From NCBI GenBank assembly GCA_036374835.1, contig DASUTB010000065.1, positions 1 to 12,579 on the forward strand: a stretch of DNA of 12,579 nt, in the 5' to 3' direction. Positions 7,100 to 12,579 of the stretch are shown in pieces (position 1 is the stretch's first letter; each line of letters starts with the position of its first letter). The notes beneath the pieces were generated by a model, which worked only from the letters and a program-made list of their open reading frames with translations, was not told where the DNA came from and ran no database searches. Source of the DNA: DASUTB01 sp036374835. GTDB lineage: Bacteria > Actinomycetota > Actinomycetes > Jiangellales > Jiangellaceae. The position numbers and the translations under genes are program-made.

Positions 7100-8014
7100 A
7101 TGCCAGATGGCGGACAATTCGCCGTCGCGGTACCAGTGACGAACCTCTGGCAGAGTCCGGACGCGGTTCGCGAAATCGACGCCTCCATGGTCTCCGACCG
7201 GCCCGATCCGGCGGAGTGGACCGCGTGCCTCGGCATCACTGAACGGCGCCAACTCCAGAACCGGGTGCTGACCCAGCTCCTGCTGGGCGAGCCGGTGGAG
7301 GTCGTCGAGGACGCCGGTGAGTGGGTTCGCATCGTCGCTCCCTGGCAGCCGTCCGAGCGGCACCCGGGCGGCTACCCCGGCTGGGTCCGACGGTCGCACC
7401 TGAACACCGCACCGCCACCGGCGGCTCGCGAAGCCGTCGTCACTGCCGCCATGGCCGCACTGACCGATGACACCGGCGCCCCGATCTGCATCGTGAGCTA
7501 TGCCACGATATTGCCGGTGTCCGGCGAACACCCCGGCACGAACGTGCCCGTCACACTTCCCGGCGGACGGCACGGCTGGTTGGACAGGTCCGCGTGCGCC
7601 GTCCGCGACGTGCCCGAGGCCCGGGACCCCGCACTGGTCGACGGCGCTAACGCGGTCACCGAAGCCGAGCGATTCGGTGGCCTCGCCTACCTGTGGGCCG
7701 GCATGTCGGCGTACGGGCTCGACTGTTCGGGACTCGTCCACATCACCTACCGGCGGCTCGGCGCCGTCGTCCCCCGTGACGCGCACGATCAAGCCGATGC
7801 GTGCCGTGCCGTTCCCCGCGACCGGATCCGCCCGGGCGACCTGCTGTTCTTCGCGCGGCCGGGCAAAGGCATCTACCACGTCGGCTTCGCGCTCAACGAT
7901 CCCGAGCACATCCTGCATGCACCGCAGACCGGCATGACTATCGTCGCCGAGCCGCTCAAGGCGGACCGGCGCACCACAATGCTCAGCACGGCAGGACGAT
8001 TCCTCTTACGTTAA
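7100..8014 (+). CDS. NlpC/P60 cysteine endopeptidase with SH3-like domains (YkfC-like)
   Basis: This 304-residue protein has a C-terminal NlpC/P60 domain (about 185-300) with the catalytic triad visible: Cys209 in GLDCSGLV, His260 in IYHVGFAL and His273 in ILHAP. The N-terminal part (about 5-105 and 110-175) looks like two bacterial SH3-type domains, with VRIVAPW and the paired PGWVRRSHL and HGWLDRSAC segments. There is no signal peptide or lipobox. The arrangement SH3-SH3-NlpC without export signal matches YkfC, a cytosolic gamma-D-glutamyl-L-diamino acid endopeptidase that recycles murein peptides, so that role is inferred. GGTAGG, 10 nt before the ATG, serves as RBS. The gene sits between the two MerR operators although its function is unrelated to acyl-CoA metabolism. 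Its TAA stop lies inside the second operator. Confidence 0.88.
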   Translation: MPDGGQFAVAVPVTNLWQSPDAVREIDASMVSDRPDPAEWTACLGITERRQLQNRVLTQLLLGEPVEVVEDAGEWVRIVAPWQPSERHPGGYPGWVRRSHLNTAPPPAAREAVVTAAMAALTDDTGAPICIVSYATILPVSGEHPGTNVPVTLPGGRHGWLDRSACAVRDVPEARDPALVDGANAVTEAERFGGLAYLWAGMSAYGLDCSGLVHITYRRLGAVVPRDAHDQADACRAVPRDRIRPGDLLFFARPGKGIYHVGFALNDPEHILHAPQTGMTIVAEPLKADRRTTMLSTAGRFLLR

Positions 8015-8020
8015 CGTAAA
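8005..8020. promoter_or_regulatory. MerR autoregulatory operator
   Basis: TTACGTTAACGTAA (8006-8019) is a perfect 14-bp palindrome identical to the core of the site at 6806-6821. It overlaps the last codons and stop of the NlpC/P60 gene and the presumed -10 box of merR, and it ends 11 nt before the merR ATG. Binding here should repress the merR-alpha operon directly. Confidence 0.8.
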
Positions 8021-8022
8021 CT
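8017..8022 (+). promoter_or_regulatory. -10 box of a leaderless merR promoter
   Basis: TAAACT (TANNNT) ends 8 nt before the merR ATG, the same spacing as at maf. AGGACG at 7993-7998 is a weak -35 with an 18-bp spacer. No Shine-Dalgarno sequence precedes the ATG. Confidence 0.45.
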
Positions 8023-8030
8023 TCTGCCCT

Positions 8031-8426
8031 ATGAGCGAGGGTCGCACGTGGACGATCGCGGAGTTGGCCGATGAATTCGGCATCACGCTGCGAACCATCC
8101 GCTTCTACGAAGAGCACGGATTGGTGTCCCCGCAGCGAAAGGGGACGCAGCGGGTCTTCCACGAACGCGATCGGGTCCGGCTCAACCTCGTGCTGCGCGG
8201 CAAGCGGCTCGGCTTCCCGCTCGACGAGATCAAGAAGATCGTCAACATGTACGACGCCGAGCCCGGTGAGTTCGGCCAGCTCCACTACCTCCTGGAGCAG
8301 ATCGACGTACGCCGCACCGAACTCGAGCAGCGGCGCAAGGACATCGACGAGGCGCTCGACGAACTCAATGACCTGGAGCGCCGGTGCCGTATGGATCTGG
8401 CCAAGTTAGGCTCCTTGGGCAGTTGA
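8031..8426 (+). CDS. MerR family transcriptional regulator, LiuR-like
   Basis: This 131-residue protein has an N-terminal winged helix-turn-helix of the MerR family (WTIAELADEFGITLRTIRFYEEHGL, about 7-31, read in parts), the wing GTQRVFHERDRVRL (38-51), and a long charged helix (about 85-120) for an antiparallel coiled-coil dimer. It has no metal-binding cysteine pattern. FGITLRTIRFYEEHGL followed by VLRGKRLGFPLDEI is typical of LiuR, the regulator of branched-chain amino-acid and acyl-CoA breakdown genes in proteobacteria. Repression relieved by an acyl-CoA-type ligand is inferred from that family. The gene overlaps no other gene but has an operator across its own promoter, and an identical site controls the dehydrogenase-carboxyltransferase operon. 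It is followed after 18 nt by the alpha-subunit gene, so both are co-transcribed. Confidence 0.92.
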   Translation: MSEGRTWTIAELADEFGITLRTIRFYEEHGLVSPQRKGTQRVFHERDRVRLNLVLRGKRLGFPLDEIKKIVNMYDAEPGEFGQLHYLLEQIDVRRTELEQRRKDIDEALDELNDLERRCRMDLAKLGSLGS

Positions 8427-8436
8427 GAGGGAGGGA
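8427..8436 (+). promoter_or_regulatory. Strong ribosome binding site of the alpha subunit
   Basis: GAGGGAGGGA begins right after the merR stop codon and lies 8 nt before the GTG at 8445. It supports GTG as the start and indicates translation independent of the merR leaderless start. Confidence 0.65.
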
Positions 8437-8444
8437 CAGCACGC

Positions 8445-10211
8445 GTGAAGCCCATCACCAAGGTACTGATCGCCAACCGCGGCGAGATCGCCGTCCGCAT
8501 CGCGCGCGCCTGCAGGGACGCCGGGCTGGCCAGCGTTGCGGTTTACGCCGACTCGGACCGCGACGCGCTGCACGTGCGCCTTGCGGACGAGGCGTACGCG
8601 CTCAACGGCGACACCGGCGCCGAGACGTACCTGGTCGTCGACAAGCTGCTGGACGTCGCCCGCCGCGCCGGAGCCGACGCCGTGCATCCGGGCTATGGCT
8701 TCCTTGCCGAGAACGCGTCGTTCGCACAAGCCGTCTCCGACGCCGGGCTGATCTGGATCGGCCCGCCACCGTCGGCCATCGAGGCGCTCGGCGACAAGGT
8801 CAGCGCGCGCCACATCGCCCAGCGAGCCGGAGCACCACTGGTCGCAGGGACGGCCGACCCGGTGAAGGACGTCGACGAAGTGCTCGCGTTCGCCGATGAG
8901 CATGGCCTGCCGGTCGCGATCAAGGCCGCCTTCGGCGGTGGCGGGCGTGGCCTCAAGGTCGCCCGTACCCGCGAGGAGATCCCCGATCAGTACGAGTCCG
9001 CCGTGCGCGAGGCGACCGCTGCGTTCGGCCGCGGCGAGTGCTTCGTGGAGCGCTACCTCGACCGGCCACGCCACGTGGAGACGCAATGCCTCGCCGACCA
9101 GCACGGCAATGTCGTGGTTGTGTCGACGCGTGACTGCTCGCTTCAGCGCCGTCACCAGAAGCTCGTCGAGGAGGCGCCGGCGCCATTCCTCACCGCCGAG
9201 CAGAACGCCGAGCTGTACCGGGCGTCCAAGGCGATTCTGCGTGCGGCCGGCTACGTCGGCGCCGGAACCTGCGAGTTCCTGGTCGGGCAGGACGGCACCA
9301 TCTCGTTCCTCGAGGTCAACACCAGGTTGCAGGTGGAGCACCCGGTGACCGAGGAGGTCACCGGCATCGACCTGGTGCGCGAGATGTTCCGCGTCGCCGC
9401 CGGTGAAGAGCTGGGCTACGACGACCCGGCGGTGCGCGGGCACTCGATCGAATTCCGGATCAACGGTGAGGACGCCGGCCGCAACTTCCTGCCGATGCCA
9501 GGTCCGGTGACGACGTTCCGCCCGCCGAGCGGCCCGGGCATCCGGCTCGACGCCGGCGTCGAGGCCGGCACGGTGATCGGCCAGAGCTTCGACTCGCTGC
9601 TCGCCAAGCTCATCGTCACCGGCGCCGACCGGACCCAAGCGCTGGAGCGCTCGCGCCGCGCACTGGCCGAGTTCGAGGTCGCGGGTCTGCCGACGGTCAT
9701 CCCGTTCCACCGCGCGGTACTGGAGGACGAAGCGTTCGCACCCGCCGACCCGGACGCGCCGTTCACCGTGCACACACGCTGGATCGAGACCGAGTGGACC
9801 AACACGGTGGAGCCCTTCAGCGGCGAGTCCACACCGCCCGACGACACCGAGCGCGAACGGATCACCGTCGAAGTCGGCGGCAAGCGTCTCGAAGTCGTGC
9901 TGCCAGCCGGCCTCGGCGCCACCGGTGGCGGCCGGACGAACCAGCGCCGTCCCACTCGCCGGGCCGCGGCCGGCAGTTCCGGCGCCACGACCAGCGGAGA
10001 CGCGCTCACCTCGCCGATGCAGGGCACCATCGTCAAGATCGCGGCCGAGGACGGACAGGTGGTGGAGGCCGGCGACCTCATCGTGGTGCTCGAGGCGATG
10101 AAGATGGAGCAGCCCATCAACGCCCACAAAGCGGGGACGGTGAGCGGGCTGCGCTCCGACATCGGCACCACGATCACCAACGGCGCGGTCATCTGCGAAA
10201 TCGTCGACTGA
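8445..10211 (+). CDS. accA2: Acyl-CoA carboxylase alpha subunit: biotin carboxylase plus biotin carrier
   Basis: This 588-residue protein joins a biotin carboxylase (about 1-450) to a C-terminal biotinyl domain (about 520-588) through an Ala/Gly/Thr/Arg-rich linker (490-515). It carboxylates biotin with ATP and bicarbonate. Visible features are ANRGEIAVRI (10-19), HPGYGFLAENASF (81-93), the ATP-grasp glycine loop AFGGGGRG (162-169), EVNTRLQVEHPVTE (290-303) and the biotinylated lysine in EAMKMEQP (Lys553). Sequence and length closely resemble Streptomyces AccA2 and mycobacterial AccA3, the alpha subunit shared by several acyl-CoA carboxylases, and differ from the longer MCC alpha (about 650-700). 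This comparison is from memory. The GTG start follows a strong RBS. The gene sits in an operon with merR and likely pairs with the carboxyltransferase at 4070-5602, and perhaps with other beta subunits elsewhere. Convergent repeats follow its stop codon. Confidence 0.96.
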   Translation: MKPITKVLIANRGEIAVRIARACRDAGLASVAVYADSDRDALHVRLADEAYALNGDTGAETYLVVDKLLDVARRAGADAVHPGYGFLAENASFAQAVSDAGLIWIGPPPSAIEALGDKVSARHIAQRAGAPLVAGTADPVKDVDEVLAFADEHGLPVAIKAAFGGGGRGLKVARTREEIPDQYESAVREATAAFGRGECFVERYLDRPRHVETQCLADQHGNVVVVSTRDCSLQRRHQKLVEEAPAPFLTAEQNAELYRASKAILRAAGYVGAGTCEFLVGQDGTISFLEVNTRLQVEHPVTEEVTGIDLVREMFRVAAGEELGYDDPAVRGHSIEFRINGEDAGRNFLPMPGPVTTFRPPSGPGIRLDAGVEAGTVIGQSFDSLLAKLIVTGADRTQALERSRRALAEFEVAGLPTVIPFHRAVLEDEAFAPADPDAPFTVHTRWIETEWTNTVEPFSGESTPPDDTERERITVEVGGKRLEVVLPAGLGATGGGRTNQRRPTRRAAAGSSGATTSGDALTSPMQGTIVKIAAEDGQVVEAGDLIVVLEAMKMEQPINAHKAGTVSGLRSDIGTTITNGAVICEIVD

Positions 10212-10257
10212 CCACGCCCGGCCCCACCCGAGTTTCCAACCTGATCGTCGATTTCTC

Positions 10258-10287
10258 ACCTGATCGGTCCACACAAAACGATCAGGT
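10258..10287. terminator. Hairpin downstream of the alpha subunit gene
   Basis: The 9-bp perfect stem with a 12-nt loop starts 46 nt past the TGA at 10211. It lacks a U-run on either side, although AAAA precedes the right arm. It is a candidate terminator for the merR-accA operon, and it would be bidirectional because the stem is symmetrical. Confidence 0.45.
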
Positions 10288-10313
10288 CATCGAAGTATGG
10301 CTATTCCGCGCAG

Positions 10314-10367
10314 TTTGTCACCTGATCACTCAACGACCGGATAGTCGCTAAACGATCAGATGACAAA
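10314..10367. terminator. Long hairpin facing the end of the HEAT-like gene
   Basis: A 14-position stem with one mismatch and a loop of about 26 nt is flanked by TTT on the left and AAA on the right, so RNA made from either strand could end in a short U-run. It lies 36 nt beyond the stop of the - strand gene, within a convergent gap. Confidence 0.45.
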
Positions 10368-10402
10368 GACCGCGTCTTCAGGGTCATTTCCTCACCTGAT
10401 CG

Positions 10403-10939
10403 CTAGCGCAGGTCGCGGTCGAGGCGGTCGGACAGTCGTCGCAACGCGTCGGCCGCCGCCGCACGGCACTTGGCGTCGTCGTCCCGGGCTAAACCTTGGA
10501 GCGCCGGCGCATGCTCGGACTCACCGACGACCGCCACCGCCCGGGCGGCGGCGATCCGCACGCGCGGAACCGGATCGTCGACCAGCTCGGCCAAGGTGTC
10601 GCCGGCTGCCCCGATCTCCCGGACGAGGCACACCTTCGCGGCCATCTCACGCACCCGCCACGCCTCGGATACAAGCGCACGGACCACTGCCGGCTCAGCG
10701 GCCGGGTCCCAGGCGTAGCGCAATCCCCGCAAGGCCCACACCGGAAACCAGCTCGGCCAGGTTCCGGACGTCGGCGCAACACCCGACGGCGCGGTCGAAA
10801 GATAGCCGAGAAGCTCCAGCTCAGGAGCGCCGCCGTCCAACATCGCAGCGCAGCGTAGGGCGACGTCCCGCTCACCCCATCTCTCGCACGCGGCACGAAC
10901 CGCCTCGGATGGATGCGGACGACTCGGCACGCTCGCCAT
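10403..10939 (-). CDS. HEAT-repeat-like protein of unknown function
   Basis: This protein of about 178 residues is rich in alanine and arginine. Its C-terminal half carries two HEAT-like helical repeats (roughly residues 84-120 and 120-152, numbered from the GTG), with the typical pattern LVDDPVPRVRIAAARAVAVVG followed by ALQGLARDDDAKCRAAAADALRRL (given here in overlapping parts). Such repeats form alpha solenoids that bind proteins. No catalytic motif, signal peptide or membrane segment is visible. GAGGA (10949-10953) precedes both a GTG at 10942 and the ATG at 10939. The ATG is used here because its 9-nt spacing is normal; GTG would add one residue. The gene is divergent from the DUF427 gene with a gap of only about 70 bp. 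Its TAG stop is followed without any spacer by the repeat CGATCAGGTGAG. A specific function cannot be given. Confidence 0.75.
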   Translation of the reverse strand: MASVPSRPHPSEAVRAACERWGERDVALRCAAMLDGGAPELELLGYLSTAPSGVAPTSGTWPSWFPVWALRGLRYAWDPAAEPAVVRALVSEAWRVREMAAKVCLVREIGAAGDTLAELVDDPVPRVRIAAARAVAVVGESEHAPALQGLARDDDAKCRAAAADALRRLSDRLDRDLR

Positions 10940-11009
10940 CACACCACGTCCTCAGGGATTACCGCACCTATCGCGGAATTGCCGCCCCGCACGTCGCGTT
11001 GGACCGAAC

Positions 11010-11762
11010 ATGGAGACGCGTCAGCGCAACATCCGCATCGAGCAGGGCGCCAAGCGCGTCCGCACATACCTCGGCGGCCACGTCATCGCCGACACCACGA
11101 GGCCGTTTCTCGTATGGGAGATCCCCTACTACCCGGCCTACTACATCCCGAAGCAGGACGTCCGTACCGAACTCCTGACCCCTACCGGTGAGACCACGCA
11201 TTCCACGAGCCGTGGCGACGGCACGCTGTTCACCATCAAGGCAGGCGATGGTGAAGCAGCGGGTGCGGCCTGGCAGTACGAGGACTCCCCCATCGAGGAA
11301 CTCCGCGACCTCATCCGCATTGACTGGAACGCCATGGACGCGTGGTTCGAAGAGGACGAGCAGGTGTACACCCACCCGCGCGACCCCTACAAGCGGGTCG
11401 ACATCCTCGCCAGCTCACGTCACGTGCGGATCGAGCTGGACGGCGTGACGCTCGCCGAGTCGTCCCAGCCGCGGATCCTGTTCGAAACCGGTCTGCCGCA
11501 GCGGTACTACCTGCCCAAGACCGACGCTCGGTTGGACCTGCTCGTCCCGTCCGACAAGGAGACACACTGCCCCTACAAAGGCACGGCCAGTTACTACAGC
11601 GCACCGCACAGCCCGCAAGTGGGTACGGACGTCGCATGGTGGTACCCGACGCCGCTGCCGGAGAGCCAGAAGATCGCCGGGCTGATCTGCTTCTACGACG
11701 AGCGCGTGGACGTTTTCATCGACGGCGAGAAGCAGGCCCGGCCGAAGTCGCCGTTCGCGTAG
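11010..11762 (+). CDS. Tandem DUF427 domain protein
   Basis: This 250-residue protein contains two DUF427 (PF04248) units: about residues 15-95, with RVRTYLGGHVIADT and YYIPKQDVRTELL, and about 137-240, with HVRIELDGVTLAES, RYYLPKTDARLDLL, CPYKGTASYY and VAWWYPTPL. The second unit is the better conserved, and the first has lost the CPYKG-type stretch, carrying TTHSTSRGDG in its place. DUF427 proteins are small, probably cytosolic beta-rich proteins, common in actinobacteria and of unknown function. The ATG at 11010 is the first in frame. It has only a weak GGA upstream and no clear -10. It is divergent from the HEAT-like gene and followed after 54 bp by the lipoprotein gene, which has its own promoter. 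No partner is evident from the context. Confidence 0.88.
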   Translation: METRQRNIRIEQGAKRVRTYLGGHVIADTTRPFLVWEIPYYPAYYIPKQDVRTELLTPTGETTHSTSRGDGTLFTIKAGDGEAAGAAWQYEDSPIEELRDLIRIDWNAMDAWFEEDEQVYTHPRDPYKRVDILASSRHVRIELDGVTLAESSQPRILFETGLPQRYYLPKTDARLDLLVPSDKETHCPYKGTASYYSAPHSPQVGTDVAWWYPTPLPESQKIAGLICFYDERVDVFIDGEKQARPKSPFA

Positions 11763-11777
11763 CGGGGCGCTCCCGGC

Positions 11778-11806
11778 GTGAAACCGTAGAACGAACGGGA
11801 TAGCCT
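11778..11806 (+). promoter_or_regulatory. Promoter of the lipoprotein gene
   Basis: GTGAAA (11778-11783, four of six to TTGACA), a 17-bp spacer and TAGCCT (11801-11806, TANNNT) form a good housekeeping promoter. The start would fall near 11813, only a few nucleotides before the ATG at 11817. An ATG at 11812 opens just eight codons before a stop and overlaps the real start. Confidence 0.55.
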
Positions 11807-11816
11807 GCGTCATGAG

Positions 11817-12579
11817 ATGCCACGTACGCAGTTCTTGATCGCTTCGATCGTCCTCGCTCTGGTCGGCTCGGCATGCTCGTTCGACGATGGCGACGACACA
11901 CCGAAGCAAGCGCAGACGCCTGCGCAGACGCACCCGCCCGACCAGCAGACGTCGAGCGAGTGCATCAACGACGATATCCAGACCGCGCCGGTCAACAGCG
12001 GATCGGCCGCAGGCGACCTGGTGGCGCTCAGCGGCGAGTTGTTCAGCTGCGCACCCACGGCCGTCGTCGTAGGCGATCCGGCGGCGACAACATCCGCGGC
12101 CGAGCTCGCAACCGCCCTACGGGCGCCGATCCTGCTTCCGCACGCGGACCTTGAGTCCGAACTGACCCGCCTCGACCCGTCGACGGTCTACATGGTGTCC
12201 GCCGACTCGACACCGGCGGCGACCGGCGCGGCAACGGCGGAGGCGACGACGGCCTCCGAAACGAGTCGCGAAGCCGAGCCCAATCCTGCACCGGGACCGA
12301 CGCTGGACTATCCCGACGGCGGCGCGACCGCCGAAGCGCAATCGATCGTCCAGCACATCTCTCCGGACGAAGCCGGCCGGCTTGCGACGCAGTTCGATCC
12401 GGATGCCGGGGACACTACGTTCATCGACCCGGCGAGCGATCCGGCGCAGATCATCAGCAACGGCGTTCCGCACGACGGCGACGCGTCCGCGGTCTGGCTC
12501 GCCGATGTCTCCGACGCCGCCGCGCTCGCCCCGGTCCAGGCCATGGCGGCAACGGCCGGGGCGGCCGTCGTCCCGGTGG
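11817..12579 (+). CDS. Putative lipoprotein with cell-wall-binding-repeat-2-like sequence, partial (3' end outside the window)
   Basis: An open frame of 254 complete codons runs off the right edge without a stop. Residues 1-20 are a short export signal, MPRTQFLIASIVLALVGSAC, ending in a possible lipobox cysteine (Cys20), though the -3 residue is Gly instead of Leu or Val. A disordered acidic and Gln/Pro/Thr-rich stretch follows (21-45). From about residue 60 the protein resembles cell wall binding repeat 2 (PF04122): DLVALSGELF, VVVGDPAATTSAAELATALRAPILL and LTRLDPSTVYMVS (given in parts), the pattern of a sugar-polymer-binding unit. A Thr/Ala-rich linker at about 125-160 separates it from a second, more diverged segment (ITSPDE-like region onward) that ends AVWLADVSDAAALAPVQAMAATAGAAVVPV. 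A role on the outer face of the membrane, at the cell wall, is inferred. The gene has its own promoter. Confidence 0.75.
   Translation, partial: MPRTQFLIASIVLALVGSACSFDDGDDTPKQAQTPAQTHPPDQQTSSECINDDIQTAPVNSGSAAGDLVALSGELFSCAPTAVVVGDPAATTSAAELATALRAPILLPHADLESELTRLDPSTVYMVSADSTPAATGAATAEATTASETSREAEPNPAPGPTLDYPDGGATAEAQSIVQHISPDEAGRLATQFDPDAGDTTFIDPASDPAQIISNGVPHDGDASAVWLADVSDAAALAPVQAMAATAGAAVVPV

Larger units (their letters stand above)
10233..10402. repeat. Cluster of six ACCTGATCG repeats with two hairpins, between convergent genes
   Basis: Units with the consensus TTTnTCACCTGATCG occur at 10233-10247, 10252-10266, 10314-10328 and 10387-10402 in + orientation. Reversed units lie at 10279-10287 and 10353-10367. 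ACCTGATCG (10258-10266) and CGATCAGGT (10279-10287) form a perfect 9-bp stem with a 12-nt loop. TTTGTCACCTGATC (10314-10327) pairs with GATCAGATGACAAA (10354-10367) at 13 of 14 positions, with an inner CGAC/GTCG pair on the same centre. The last unit ends directly at the stop of the HEAT-like gene. No gene is seen in this 191-bp gap. Confidence 0.8.

Noticed and set aside
8406..10274. Long - strand open frame (over 600 codons) opposite the alpha-subunit gene
   Set aside because: The + strand protein is an unmistakable biotin carboxylase, and the - strand product is low-complexity and without motifs.
1..12579. CRISPR array, transposase, integrase, toxin-antitoxin or defence genes
   Set aside because: No regularly spaced direct repeats and no matching protein motifs were found on either strand.

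Overview
The window is high-GC throughout. The protein families, the cytosolic NlpC/P60 peptidase beside acyl-CoA carboxylase genes, and several promoters with a -10 box 6 to 8 nt before the start codon (leaderless mRNAs) point to an actinobacterium (Actinomycetota). The genus cannot be fixed from the sequence. Nine complete genes and one gene cut by the right edge are supported.

Left block, + strand (126-3906): a DUF885 metallopeptidase-like protein, the house-cleaning nucleotide pyrophosphatase Maf, and a group II PLP-dependent amino-acid decarboxylase closely coupled to maf. A short inverted repeat with the core ACCTGATCG follows the stop codon of the first gene.

Middle block (4070-10211): an acyl-CoA utilisation or biosynthesis regulon. 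On the - strand, an acyl-CoA dehydrogenase and a carboxyltransferase (acyl-CoA carboxylase beta subunit) form an operon. On the + strand lie an NlpC/P60 endopeptidase, a LiuR-like MerR regulator and a biotin-carrying acyl-CoA carboxylase alpha subunit of the AccA2/AccA3 type. The same palindrome, TTACGTTAACGTAA, lies in front of the dehydrogenase operon and in front of the merR-alpha operon. The regulator therefore probably controls both transcription units and itself. The beta and alpha subunits, split over the two units, would together form a biotin-dependent carboxylase.

Right block (10403-12579): a small HEAT-repeat-like protein (-), a divergent tandem-DUF427 protein (+), and the start of a putative lipoprotein with cell-wall-binding-repeat-2-like sequence (+) that runs off the window.

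The most unusual features are non-coding. A 173-bp concentric imperfect palindrome with perfect 20-bp ends fills the convergent gap at 3899-4071, and its arms contain the stop codons of both flanking genes. A second repeat family (core ACCTGATCG, six copies at 10233-10402 and two at 1791-1839) also begins directly at stop codons. Both look like dispersed intergenic repeats acting as, or colonising, transcription terminators. I see no defence system, CRISPR array, RNA gene, transposase or phage gene.
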